64,000 bases of DNA from Actinomadura oligospora ATCC 43269 (GTDB lineage Bacteria > Actinomycetota > Actinomycetes > Streptosporangiales > Streptosporangiaceae), in the NCBI RefSeq assembly GCF_000518265.1, contig NZ_KI912410.1:1-64000 (forward strand), read 5' to 3'. Shown one piece after another: positions 1 through 8,477 of this stretch (position 1 is the first letter of the stretch; the number at the start of each line of letters is the position of its first letter). Under the pieces are notes generated by a model that worked only from the letters and a program-made list of their open reading frames with translations, ran no database searches and was not told the DNA's origin. A program made the position numbers and the translations under genes.

Positions 1-298
1 GGGGTGGGAGGGGAGGGCCAGGGGGTGGGGGGTGAGGGGGGTGGTGGCTAGGAGGAGAGTGGCGAGGAGAGGGTTCACGGATCTCCTTTGCGGGACGGCG
101 GGGATGGCCACGGTGCGTCGTCAAGACGTATCAGAGGGTGGCCGCGAGTGCTCGGACCGCGGGGGATTCGGCGCCGTCCGTTATCGGACAGAGGCGCAGC
201 GTGGTGGGGGCCACGCGGGGCGGGGGCATCGGCGCAGGCAGAGGCCCCTAAACTGGAAGTAACTCTCCGCCTCGTCCGTACCGCGAAAGGCGCTGTTG
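1..298. other. G-rich intergenic region upstream of guaA
   Basis: I see no convincing gene here. The first 60 bases are strongly purine/G-skewed on the + strand, and possible reading frames lack ribosome sites and codon bias. A short AT-richer patch (about 247-265) lies some 35-50 bases before guaA and could hold its promoter, but I cannot define -10/-35 boxes with confidence. Confidence 0.4.
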
Positions 299-1867
299 GT
301 GGCAGTAGACCAGTCCTTTGACACCGTTCTCGTCGTCGACTTCGGCGCGCAGTACGCGCAGCTGATCGCCCGGCGCGTCCGTGAGTGCAACGTGTTCTCC
401 GAGATCGTCCCGTCGACCATGTCGGCGTCGGAGATGCTCGCGAAGAAGCCGAAGGCGATCATCCTGTCCGGCGGCCCGGCCTCGGTGTACGAGGAAGGGG
501 CCCCGGCCGCGCAGGAGGGCCTGTTCGACATCGGCGTCCCGACGCTGGGCATCTGCTACGGCCACCAGGTGATGGCCCAGGCGCTCGGCGGCACGGTCGC
601 CAACTCCGAGGTCGCCGAGTACGGCGGCGCCGAGATCGCGCTGGCCGCCACGCCGGGCACGCTGCTCGAGGGGCTCCCCGCGAGGCAGAAGGTGTGGATG
701 TCGCACCGCGACTACGTGTCGGCCGCGCCCGAGGGCTTCACGGTCACGGCGTCCACCGACGTCACCCCGGTCGCGGGCATGGAGGACCGGGAGCGCGGCC
801 TCTACGGCGTCCAGTTCCACCCCGAGGTGCTGCACACCGAGCACGGGATGGAGGTGCTCCGCCGGTTCCTCTACGAGGGCGCGGGCTGCCGTCCCGGGTG
901 GACGATGGTCAACATCGCCGAGGAGTCGATCGAGGAGGTCCGCAAGCAGGTCGGGGACAAGCGGGCGATCTGCGGGCTGTCCGGCGGCGTGGACTCGGCG
1001 GTCGCGGCGGCGCTCGTCCAGCGCGCCATCGGATCCCAGCTGACCTGCGTGTTCGTCGACCACGGGCTGCTGCGCAAGGGCGAGGCCGAGCAGGTCGAGA
1101 AGGACTTCGTCGCCGCCACCGGCGTCAACCTGCACGTCGTGGACGCCCAGGAGCGGTTCCTCACCGCGCTGGACGGCGTCACCGACCCCGAGACCAAGCG
1201 GAAGATCATCGGCCGCGAGTTCATCCGGGTGTTCGAGGAGGCCGCGCGGGAGATCGTCGGCACCTCCGCCGAGGAGGTCGAGTTCCTCGTCCAGGGCACC
1301 CTGTACCCGGACGTGGTGGAGTCGGGCGGCGGCACCGGCGCGGCCAACATCAAGTCCCACCACAACGTCGGCGGCCTGCCCGAGGACCTGCAGTTCACGC
1401 TGGTCGAGCCGCTGCGCACGCTGTTCAAGGACGAGGTCCGCGCGCTCGGCGAGCAGCTCGGCCTGCCCGCCGAGATCGTCTGGCGGCAGCCCTTCCCCGG
1501 CCCCGGCCTCGGCATCCGGATCATCGGCGCCGTGAACCGCGAGCGGCTGGACATCCTGCGCGACGCCGACGCGATCGCCCGCGAGGAGCTGACCCGCGCC
1601 GGCCTCGACCGCGAGATCTGGCAGTTCCCGGTCGTGCTGCTCGCCGACGTCCGCTCGGTCGGCGTCCAGGGCGACGGCCGCACCTACGGCCACCCGGTCG
1701 TGCTGCGCCCGGTGACCAGCGAGGACGCCATGACCGCCGACTGGGCCCGGCTGCCCTACGACGTCCTGTCGAAGATCTCCACCCGGATCACCAACGAGGT
1801 CCGCGAGGTCAACCGCGTCGTCGTCGACGTCACCAGCAAGCCCCCGGGCACCATCGAGTGGGAGTGA
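299..1867 (+). CDS. guaA: GMP synthase (glutamine-hydrolysing)
   Basis: Converts XMP, glutamine and ATP to GMP in cytosolic purine biosynthesis. The 522-residue length is normal for the two-domain enzyme. The N-terminal class I glutamine amidotransferase domain shows the nucleophile in GICYGHQ (Cys86) and the His/Glu pair in FHPEV around residue 176. The ATP pyrophosphatase domain carries the P-loop SGGVDS near residue 228, followed by the C-terminal dimerisation domain ending GTIEWE. I chose GTG at 299, eight bases after AAAGG; an in-frame TTG at 296 is equally possible. It stands alone and is followed by two hairpins. Confidence 0.97.
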   Translation: MAVDQSFDTVLVVDFGAQYAQLIARRVRECNVFSEIVPSTMSASEMLAKKPKAIILSGGPASVYEEGAPAAQEGLFDIGVPTLGICYGHQVMAQALGGTVANSEVAEYGGAEIALAATPGTLLEGLPARQKVWMSHRDYVSAAPEGFTVTASTDVTPVAGMEDRERGLYGVQFHPEVLHTEHGMEVLRRFLYEGAGCRPGWTMVNIAEESIEEVRKQVGDKRAICGLSGGVDSAVAAALVQRAIGSQLTCVFVDHGLLRKGEAEQVEKDFVAATGVNLHVVDAQERFLTALDGVTDPETKRKIIGREFIRVFEEAAREIVGTSAEEVEFLVQGTLYPDVVESGGGTGAANIKSHHNVGGLPEDLQFTLVEPLRTLFKDEVRALGEQLGLPAEIVWRQPFPGPGLGIRIIGAVNRERLDILRDADAIAREELTRAGLDREIWQFPVVLLADVRSVGVQGDGRTYGHPVVLRPVTSEDAMTADWARLPYDVLSKISTRITNEVREVNRVVVDVTSKPPGTIEWE

Positions 1868-1897
1868 CCCTCCCGGCGACCTGCCGCCCGGAGGGTC
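1866..1897 (+). terminator. Hairpin at guaA stop
   Basis: GACCCTCC at 1866-1873 pairs with GGAGGGTC at 1890-1897, and an inner CGGC/GCCG pair closes a small loop. It overlaps the end of the guaA stop codon and has no T tract, as is common for actinobacterial hairpins. Confidence 0.5.
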
Positions 1898-1975
1898 CGC
1901 CTTCCGCGTCGTCCGCCGGGCGGCCGGTGGCGCGCTCGCGCGGTGGCGGGCGCGGCCGCGTGGTTTGAGTTTGTG

Positions 1976-2008
1976 GGAAGGCCCCGGACGGTTGTCCGGG
2001 GCCTTTCC
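1976..2008 (+). terminator. Rho-independent-type terminator of guaA
   Basis: Long GC-rich stem: GGAAGGCCCCGGAC pairs with GTCCGGGGCCTTTCC around a GGTT loop, about 110 bases after the guaA stop. The 3' arm ends in CTTTCC instead of a long T run. Confidence 0.8.
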
Positions 2009-2364
2009 GCGTTGACGGGCGATCAGGGGTCGGGCGACCCGTGGACGGGACGCGGCGCGGTCGGGCGGTGCCTGGACGGGGATGCGGTCCAGGTGGGACC
2101 GCCGCGAGCCTGGCCCGGGGCTGGGCGGTGCGTGGACGGGGACGCCGTGCGGGTGGGCGTTGGCGGGCGCGCTGGTCGTGGTGCGGGCGCAGGTCTGGCC
2201 GTGGCGGCGTCGGCGTCCGCCGAGCGGCTGGGTGCTGTCGGCTGGGCGGAGGGCCTTACCCTCGGCGTCGTCCGTGACGGCGGCGCGCCCGTCCTGGTCG
2301 GCATCCTGGTGGACACCCCCGATGGTGGGAGCTTGCGGGGGTGGGGGACGGCCTGTGACGTGCG
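2009..2364. other. Gene-free intergenic DNA with degenerate GC repeats
   Basis: No believable gene. Two loosely repeated blocks share the words GGGCGGTG, TGGACGGGGA and GGTGGG (around 2062-2095 and 2121-2158). Open frames here have no ribosome site and no family resemblance. Confidence 0.4.
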
Positions 2365-2398
2365 AGAGCCCGGCTCGGAGGACTCCGGTCCGGGCTCT
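2365..2398 (-). terminator. Likely ahpCD terminator hairpin
   Basis: AGAGCCCGG (2365-2373) pairs with CCGGGCTCT (2390-2398), and an inner CGGAG/CTCCG stem closes a two-base loop. It lies about 60 bases past the ahpD stop in the direction of ahpCD transcription. Confidence 0.6.
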
Positions 2399-2400
2399 GG

Positions 2401-2439
2401 TGGCGCGTGGTGTTCTTCCGGCCGAAGGACTTCACCTTC
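2401..2439 (-). repeat. 39-bp antisense copy of ahpC codons 37-49 in the ahpCD 3' UTR
   Basis: This segment matches 38 of 39 bases of the ahpC coding strand at 3598-3636 but lies in the opposite orientation relative to ahpC. It corresponds to 13 whole codons, Trp37 to Phe49, ending just before the peroxidatic-Cys loop. It sits between the ahpD stop and the terminator hairpin, so an ahpC-ahpD transcript would carry both strands of a 39-bp duplex. Confidence 0.85.
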
Positions 2440-2459
2440 GGGCTGGGAAGGGGCGGGCG

Positions 2460-3002
2460 TCAGACCGTGGCGGGGGCGAGGGCCTCTTCGGCCTCGAGGG
2501 TGAGGGCGGCGGCGTGGACGACGGAGGCGATCTTCAGGGCCTCCTGGATCTGCTCGCGCGGCATGCCCGCGTCGCGCAGGACCTTCTCGTGCGAGTCCAG
2601 GCACTTGCCGCAGCCGTTGATCGCGGAGACGGCGAGGCACCAGAGCTCGAAGTCGGTCTTCTCGACGCCCGGCTTGCCGATGATGTTCATCCGCAGGCCC
2701 GCGCGCAGCGTCTCGTAGGTGTCGTCGCTCAGCAGGTGCGTCGAGCGGTAGTAGATGTTGTTCATCGCCATGATGGACGCGGCGGCCTTGGCCGCGTCGA
2801 ACGCCTCGGCCGACAGGTAGTCGGCGGCGTCGTCGGCGATCTCGCGGACGACCCGGGCGTTGCGGCTGGCCAGGGCGGAGACGAGCACCGTGCCCCAGAG
2901 CTGCTGCTCGGACAGCGACGAGGTGGTCGTCACCGAGCCCAGGTTCAGCTTGGTGTCCTTGGCGTAGTCGGGGAGGGCGGCCTTCAGCGCGTCGACGCTC
3001 AT
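2460..3002 (-). CDS. ahpD: Alkyl hydroperoxide reductase AhpD
   Basis: CxxC peroxidase/reductant that in actinobacteria passes electrons (via lipoamide) to the peroxiredoxin AhpC. The 180 residues show the family catalytic set Glu119, Cys131-Gly-Lys-Cys134 and His138 (motif CGKCLDSHEK), at positions matching mycobacterial AhpD shifted by one. The ATG start follows GAAAGGAA. It lies downstream of ahpC on the same strand with a 181-base gap, so probably co-transcribed and OxyR-controlled. Confidence 0.96.
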   Translation of the reverse strand: MSVDALKAALPDYAKDTKLNLGSVTTTSSLSEQQLWGTVLVSALASRNARVVREIADDAADYLSAEAFDAAKAAASIMAMNNIYYRSTHLLSDDTYETLRAGLRMNIIGKPGVEKTDFELWCLAVSAINGCGKCLDSHEKVLRDAGMPREQIQEALKIASVVHAAALTLEAEEALAPATV

Positions 3003-3183
3003 GTCGGGTTCCTTTCGGGGACGGCTGCGGCCGGCCGCGGTCGTCCGCGACCGGCCGCTTCCTCGGGTGCCGCGATGCGCGCGGCGGGCGCCGCACGTCA
3101 GGCGGCGTCGCCGCGCGCCGCGGCCGTGCCGCTGATCATGCGGCGGTGCCGCGGGTTGGGCGGCGGGGTGGGGCAGGGGAGGG

Positions 3184-3744
3184 TCAGGCGTCCGCGCCGG
3201 CCATCAGCTTGGCGGCGTCGAGGGTGTCCTCGCCCTTGTTCCAGTTGCAGGGGCACAGCTCGTCGCTCTGCAGGGCGTCGAGGACCCGGAGGACCTCCTT
3301 GACGTTCCGGCCGACCGAGCCCGCGGTGACCATCGAGAACTGGATCTCGTTGTTCGGGTCGACGATGAAGGTGGCGCGCTGGGCGACGCCGTCCGGGGTG
3401 AGGATGCCGAGCTCGGAGGTGAGCTCGCGGTTCAGGTCCGACAGCATCGGGAACGGGAGCTCGCGCAGGTCCGGGTGGTCCTTGCGCCACGCGAAGTGGA
3501 CGAACTCGTTGTCGACGGACGCGCCGAGGACCTGGGCGTCACGGTCGGCGAACTCCTCGTTGAGGCGGCCGAACTCGGCGATCTCGGTCGGACAGATGAA
3601 GGTGAAGTCCTTCGGCCAGAAGAACACCACGCGCCACTTGCCCTCGTAGGTCTTGTGGTTGATCGTCTCGAAGGCGTTGTCCGCGTCCAGCGAGACGCAG
3701 GCGGTCAGCTCGTACTCGGGGAACTGGTCTCCGACGGTAAGCAC
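3184..3744 (-). CDS. ahpC: Alkyl hydroperoxide reductase AhpC (2-Cys peroxiredoxin)
   Basis: Cytosolic peroxiredoxin that reduces H2O2, organic peroxides and peroxynitrite. The 186 residues begin at GTG 3744, chosen because AAAGGAG lies six bases upstream; the frame extends further but with unlike residues. The peroxidatic Cys51 is in FTFICPTE and the resolving cysteine is in DELCPCNW near residue 165. ahpD follows and oxyR is divergent, the classic actinobacterial arrangement. Codons 37-49 are also found, inverted, after ahpD. Confidence 0.97.
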   Translation of the reverse strand: MLTVGDQFPEYELTACVSLDADNAFETINHKTYEGKWRVVFFWPKDFTFICPTEIAEFGRLNEEFADRDAQVLGASVDNEFVHFAWRKDHPDLRELPFPMLSDLNRELTSELGILTPDGVAQRATFIVDPNNEIQFSMVTAGSVGRNVKEVLRVLDALQSDELCPCNWNKGEDTLDAAKLMAGADA

Positions 3745-3915
3745 GCAGGGCTCCTTTGGTTTGCGACTCCGAAAGGACGGCCACGCGCGGCGGCGGGACA
3801 CGTCCTGGCAGGTCAGGCCGTGGGGGAGCCATCTCGGTCATGCCCCCCGCCGACCGACGATGACCAGGGTGCACCAGGTACGGTGAAAAGAGAAATCGGA
3901 TCAGTGTGACTCGAG

Positions 3916-3934
3916 TGATAGGAGTTGGCTATCA
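3916..3934. promoter_or_regulatory. OxyR-type operator overlapping the oxyR start
   Basis: Perfect dyad TGATAG-N7-CTATCA, containing the T-N11-A core of LysR sites. The inner 17 bases have the ends and spacing of the E. coli OxyR consensus (GATAGG...CTATC). It covers the oxyR ribosome site and TTG start in the ahpC-oxyR intergenic region, which suggests autoregulation and control of divergent ahpC. Confidence 0.8.
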
Positions 3935-4851
3935 GCCGTCCGACCGTCGCCCAGCTGCGGGCGTTCCTGGCGCTGGCCGAGTACCTGCACTTCCGGGACG
4001 CGGCGGCGGCCCTCCGGATGAGCCAGCCCGCGCTGTCGGGGTCCGTGGCCGCGCTGGAGGAGGCGCTGAACACCCGGTTGGTGGAGCGTACGACACGCAG
4101 GGTGCTCCTGACACCCGCCGGGGAGCGGGTCGCGCGCCGCGCCGAGACCGTCATGGCCGAGCTGGACCGGCTGGTCGAGGACGTCGAGGCGGTCCGCGGG
4201 CCGCTGGTCGGGCCGCTGCGGCTCGGCGTGATCCCGACGGTCGCGCCGTACCTGCTGCCGGTCGTCCTGCCGCACCTGGCCGCGCGGTTCCCCGAGCTTG
4301 AGTTGTCGGTGCACGAGGAGCAGACCGGTGAGATCACCGGCGAGCTGCTCGCCGGACGGCTGGACGTGATCCTGCTGGCGTTGCCCGTCCCGGCGTCCGG
4401 GGTGACCGAACTCACCCTCTACGACGAGGACTTCGCGCTCGTCGCGCCCGCCGGGGCGGAGCTGCCGCCGCTGGTCGAGCGGGACACGCTGAACGACCTG
4501 GACGTGATCCTGCTGAACGAGGGCCACTGCCTGCGCGACCAGGCCCTGGACGTGTGCCGCGAGGTCGGCGCGCGCGCCGGGTCCGCGACGTACGCGACGA
4601 GCCTGTCCACGCTCGTCCAGCTGGTGGCGGGCGGGCTGGGCGTGACGCTCGTCCCCGAGACCGCGCTCGCCGTCGAGACGCGCCGGGCCGCGGGCCTCTC
4701 CGAGCACCGCTTCGCCGCGCCCGCGCCGTCCCGCCGGATCGGGCTGGCGTACCGGAGCACCTCGGCCCGCCCGGACGAGTTCGCGACGCTCGCCGAGGCG
4801 CTCCGCGAGGCCGTCGCCAAGGAGTGGCCGGGCCTGCGAACCGGCGGCTGA
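3925..4851 (+). CDS. oxyR: LysR-type peroxide sensor OxyR
   Basis: LysR regulator of 308 residues: N-terminal winged HTH (about 6-65, with AAALRMSQPALS) and periplasmic-binding-like sensor domain. The redox cysteines are visible as GHC202-LRDQALDV-C211, equivalent to E. coli Cys199/Cys208, so it should be H2O2-sensing. TTG at 3925 is the first possible start, since upstream in-frame triplets run into a stop, and its GGAG abuts the codon. It is divergent from ahpC-ahpD, its expected target. Confidence 0.94.
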   Translation: MAISRPTVAQLRAFLALAEYLHFRDAAAALRMSQPALSGSVAALEEALNTRLVERTTRRVLLTPAGERVARRAETVMAELDRLVEDVEAVRGPLVGPLRLGVIPTVAPYLLPVVLPHLAARFPELELSVHEEQTGEITGELLAGRLDVILLALPVPASGVTELTLYDEDFALVAPAGAELPPLVERDTLNDLDVILLNEGHCLRDQALDVCREVGARAGSATYATSLSTLVQLVAGGLGVTLVPETALAVETRRAAGLSEHRFAAPAPSRRIGLAYRSTSARPDEFATLAEALREAVAKEWPGLRTGG

Positions 4852-4968
4852 CCAGGGGGGACAGGGCGCGCGGGGACGCGCCACGGTCGGGTCAAGTCTG
4901 GGTCAGGGGGCGGCCTGGCGATGACGATCCGGGCCTGCCCGGTCACCAGGTGTGACCATCCTGGAGGC

Positions 4969-7900
4969 ATGTCCCCGAAGCTCAGCGTGGTCGTCCCGTT
5001 CCGCAACGCCGAGGAACACCTCGACGCCTGCCTCACGGCTCTCGCCGAGCAGCGGCTGCGTGACCTGGAGGTCGTCCTGGTGGACGCCGGGTCGGACGAC
5101 GCGGGCGCGGTCGTGGCCAAGGAGATGGCCGCCCGGGACGGCCGTTTCCGTCTCGTCGAGCAGCCCGAGTCCGAGCCCGACGGATCGGACAGGCCGGACG
5201 CTGAGCACTCGTCTCTGGACGATGCTCAGCCGGTCTCCCCGGGAGGGTTGGACGCGGCGCGGGACGCGGGGGTCGCGGCTGCGGACGGGAGGCTGCTCGC
5301 CTTCGTGGACGCCGCCGACGTCGTCCCTTCGGCGTTCTTCGCCGTCCTCGCGGCGTCCCTGGACCGGACCGGGGCCGATCTCGCGGTGTCCGGGCGGACG
5401 AACGTCGAGCGCACGAGCCTGCTCCGGAGCCCCAGGCTGATGCACGATCCGGGCCTGGCGGGGAAGGTGTTCCGGCGGAGCTTCTGGGAGCGCGGCGGCC
5501 TGACCTGCGCGAACGGGGAACGTTCGACGGCGGTCCGGGCTCTTGCGCTCGCGGAGAAGATCGACGTGCTGGACGTCGCGTACCCGTCCGCGCGAGGCCG
5601 CCGGGGCGAGCCGCGCCCCCTGGGCGAGCGGCATTCCATGGCCGAGCGGCGGGCCCTGACCGAGCGGCTGGCCACGGCGAGCGCCGATCGCGACTTCCTG
5701 AGCCGCGAGGCTCCGGGCGCGGTCCGGTTCTATGACGAGCACGTGCTGGTCCGGATCGAGCTGGCCGCGCTGATGTCCGCGCTGGCCCGCGCGGACGAGG
5801 CGGAGCGCGCCGCGCTGACGGCGCTCGGCGCGGAGATCGCCGGACGGCTCGTCCCGTCCGTCCCCGCCGGGCTGCCCGCGCTGACCCGGCTCAAGCTGCA
5901 CCTCCTCACCCGGGGGCTGGGCGGCGAGCTGCTGGAGGTCGTCCGGCACGAGCTCGCGGGGGAGGCCGTGAACGTGCCGGTGGTGCGGCGGGGCCGCCGG
6001 GCCCGCTGGTTCGCCTGCCACCCCTACTTCGAGGACGCGTCGCTCGGCGTTCCCGCGCACGTGTACGACGTGACCGACGAGATGCGGCCGGTCGCGCGCG
6101 TCGACAGCCTCGTCTGGGCCGGGGACCGGCTGCGCGTCGAAGGGCACGCCTACATCCCGATGCTGGACGCCGAGGGCAGCCGCATCCGGCTATGGCTCCT
6201 CGCGAGCGGACGGCCCGGACTGGTGCGCGTCCCGGTCCGGCGGACGCGCCGTCCCGACGTGACCGCGGCGTCCGGGCAGACCGCGTCTTGCTACGACGAC
6301 TCGGGGTTCACCGCGGAGATCGATCCGGCGGCGCTGAAGCTGCTCGGCCGCTGGCGCACCGGCGACTGGCGGCTCTGCGTGGAGATCGCGACGCAGGGCG
6401 TGCACCGGCGGCGGACGCTCGCGCCCCCGAGGGCGGGCGAGCGGTGGCCGCTGGACCGCCCGCTGTCCTCCGAGGTCCGGCTGCAGACGATCGCGGCGGA
6501 CGGCCGCCAGCTGCTGCGGATCAGGACGAGCGACGCCGTCCTGACCGGGCACGGCCGGAGCGGCGACCACCTGGAGGTCCGGGGCGTGCTGCTCGACGAC
6601 CCGGGCCCGAAGGCGTGCCTGACGGCGACCGCGCGCGGCCTCGCCAAGGTCCGGGCGAGGATCGATCGGGTCGAGCGGATCGACGACGAGGCGGCCGGCG
6701 GCGTCGCGTTCCGCGCGCGGCTGCCGCTCGCCGACCTCACCGCCGTCCGCGCCGACTGGTCGTTCGCGGTCACCGGCGGGCTGAAGGTGATCGTCCCGGC
6801 GGACGTCCGCGAGGGCCGGTACGCCGTGGACGACGCCGAGTTCGCGCTGACCGTGTCGCGCTCCGGCGACCTCTGCGGGATCAGCCGCGCGCCGCACCTG
6901 GTCCTGACCGAGGCGTTCTGGCGGGCCGACGGCACCCTGCACCTGGCCGGGACCTGCGCCGATCCCGGTTCCAGCCCGGACGTCCTGACGATCCGGCGGC
7001 ACGACTCGGGGGAGCGGTACACGATCCCGCTGAGCTGGCAGGGACGGTTGTTCGTCGGGACGCTCACGCCGCGCCGGATGCGGTCGCTCGGGCTCGACCG
7101 TCCACTCGTCCCGGGGCGCTGGGAGCTGCTCGCGGGCGAGCGTCCGGTGCTCGCCGAGCGCCGTCCCGCCGCCGGGCTCCCCGGGCCGCGCGTCAGCGGA
7201 CGGCACGAGCTGACGCTGCTCGCGGGCGGGGACGGGGCCGTCCGGCTCAAGGTCCGGACGGCGCTCGGCGAGGAGGAGCGCGGCGCGTACCGGCAGGCCC
7301 GGATCCAGCGTCGCCACTATGCCGCCCAGCGCGTCCGTCCCGTCCGTGACCTGGTCGTCTTCGACTCGTACCGGGGACGCCAGTACTCGTGCAATCCGCG
7401 CGGGCTGCACGACGAGCTCCGGCGGCGGCGCAGCGATCTCGACTGCGTCTGGGTGACCCGGAACGCCGACTTCGGCACGCCCACCGGGGCGCGGACCGTC
7501 CTCGCCGGGAGCCGCGAGCACTACGAGGTGATGGCCGCCGCCCGCTACGTGTTCGGGAACTGGTCGCAGCCGGAGTGGTTCGCCAAGCGCGACGGCCAGA
7601 CCTACGTGCAGTGCTGGCACGGGACGCCGCTGAAGAGGATCGGCTGGGACGTCGCCGACCGGCCCGAGCGGCGCGCCGGGAGGCGGCCCTGGATGGAGCA
7701 CGACGTCCCGCAGTGGGACCTGCTGCTCGCCCAGAACTGGTTCTCCGTGCCGCACTTCCGCCGCGCGTTCGGCTACGACGGCGAGCTGCTGGTCAGCGGG
7801 TATCCGCGCAACGACATCTTCGCCAGCGCGCACCGCGAGCGGATGGCCGACGCCGTCCGGCTGCGGCTCGGCATCCCGTCCGGCAAGCGCGTCGTCATGT

Positions 7901-8400
7901 ACGCGCCGACCTGGCGGAACGACGCGCGGGGCGCAGGACGCGGGTTCCGGCCCGCGCTCGATCTCGCGCGCATGTCCGCCGCGCTCGGACCGCGCCACGT
8001 CCTGCTGCTGCGCACCCACCACCTGGTCACCGGCCGGACGCCCGTCCCGGCGGACGCCGCCGTCCTGGACGTCTCGTCCTATCCGGACATCGCCGAGCTG
8101 TACCTGGTCGCGGACGTGCTGGTCACGGACCACTCGTCGGCGATGTTCGACTTCGCCGTGACCGGCAGGCCGATCCTGTTCCACCCGCAGGAGGACGAGC
8201 CGGGCGGCGGTCTCTACATCGACCTGGAGGCCGAGGCCCCGGGCCCGGTGCTGCGCACCCAGGACGACCTGACCGACGCCCTCCGCGCGCTGGACACGGT
8301 CGTCCCCGCCTACGCCGCCCGCTACACCGCCTTCCAGGACCGCTACTGCCCCCACGACGACGGACGCGCCGCCGCGCGCGTCCTGGACGCGATCCTCTGA
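4969..8400 (+). CDS. Giant glycosyltransferase-2 / CDP-glycerol glycerophosphotransferase fusion (teichoic acid type), degenerate GT2 half
   Basis: A 1143-residue cell-envelope polymer enzyme. The GT2 fold at about 4-220 opens with LSVVVPFRNAEEHLDACL but looks degenerate: the DxD site reads VDAAD, the acceptor-base region seen in its paralogue (YEDSPVM) is missing, and an acidic insert lies around residues 65-100. A middle domain (about 340-780) is followed by a TagF-like transferase with WHGTPLKR (near 883), GYPRND (near 944), YAPTWRND and VTDHSSAMFDF (near 1051). ATG 4969 follows GGAGG and starts the GT2 fold; ATG 4921 is an alternative. Probably polymerises teichoic or other glycerol-phosphate polymers at the inner membrane face. 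Confidence 0.88.
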   Translation: MSPKLSVVVPFRNAEEHLDACLTALAEQRLRDLEVVLVDAGSDDAGAVVAKEMAARDGRFRLVEQPESEPDGSDRPDAEHSSLDDAQPVSPGGLDAARDAGVAAADGRLLAFVDAADVVPSAFFAVLAASLDRTGADLAVSGRTNVERTSLLRSPRLMHDPGLAGKVFRRSFWERGGLTCANGERSTAVRALALAEKIDVLDVAYPSARGRRGEPRPLGERHSMAERRALTERLATASADRDFLSREAPGAVRFYDEHVLVRIELAALMSALARADEAERAALTALGAEIAGRLVPSVPAGLPALTRLKLHLLTRGLGGELLEVVRHELAGEAVNVPVVRRGRRARWFACHPYFEDASLGVPAHVYDVTDEMRPVARVDSLVWAGDRLRVEGHAYIPMLDAEGSRIRLWLLASGRPGLVRVPVRRTRRPDVTAASGQTASCYDDSGFTAEIDPAALKLLGRWRTGDWRLCVEIATQGVHRRRTLAPPRAGERWPLDRPLSSEVRLQTIAADGRQLLRIRTSDAVLTGHGRSGDHLEVRGVLLDDPGPKACLTATARGLAKVRARIDRVERIDDEAAGGVAFRARLPLADLTAVRADWSFAVTGGLKVIVPADVREGRYAVDDAEFALTVSRSGDLCGISRAPHLVLTEAFWRADGTLHLAGTCADPGSSPDVLTIRRHDSGERYTIPLSWQGRLFVGTLTPRRMRSLGLDRPLVPGRWELLAGERPVLAERRPAAGLPGPRVSGRHELTLLAGGDGAVRLKVRTALGEEERGAYRQARIQRRHYAAQRVRPVRDLVVFDSYRGRQYSCNPRGLHDELRRRRSDLDCVWVTRNADFGTPTGARTVLAGSREHYEVMAAARYVFGNWSQPEWFAKRDGQTYVQCWHGTPLKRIGWDVADRPERRAGRRPWMEHDVPQWDLLLAQNWFSVPHFRRAFGYDGELLVSGYPRNDIFASAHRERMADAVRLRLGIPSGKRVVMYAPTWRNDARGAGRGFRPALDLARMSAALGPRHVLLLRTHHLVTGRTPVPADAAVLDVSSYPDIAELYLVADVLVTDHSSAMFDFAVTGRPILFHPQEDEPGGGLYIDLEAEAPGPVLRTQDDLTDALRALDTVVPAYAARYTAFQDRYCPHDDGRAAARVLDAIL

Positions 8401-8477
8401 CCCCTGCCCCGTCCCCCTCCAGACGAACCTGACCGCTGACGCCCCGTCCTCTGGCCCGCATCACCCTGGAGCGCCCT

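Noticed and set aside
1..321. Short open frames before guaA
   Set aside because: No ribosome sites, no family pattern, strongly G-skewed low-complexity sequence.
2407..2718. Plus-strand frame starting VFFRPKDFTF, which looks like a truncated AhpC
   Set aside because: Only the 39-bp fragment matches ahpC; the rest is antisense to ahpD. Treated as a duplicated fragment, not a gene.
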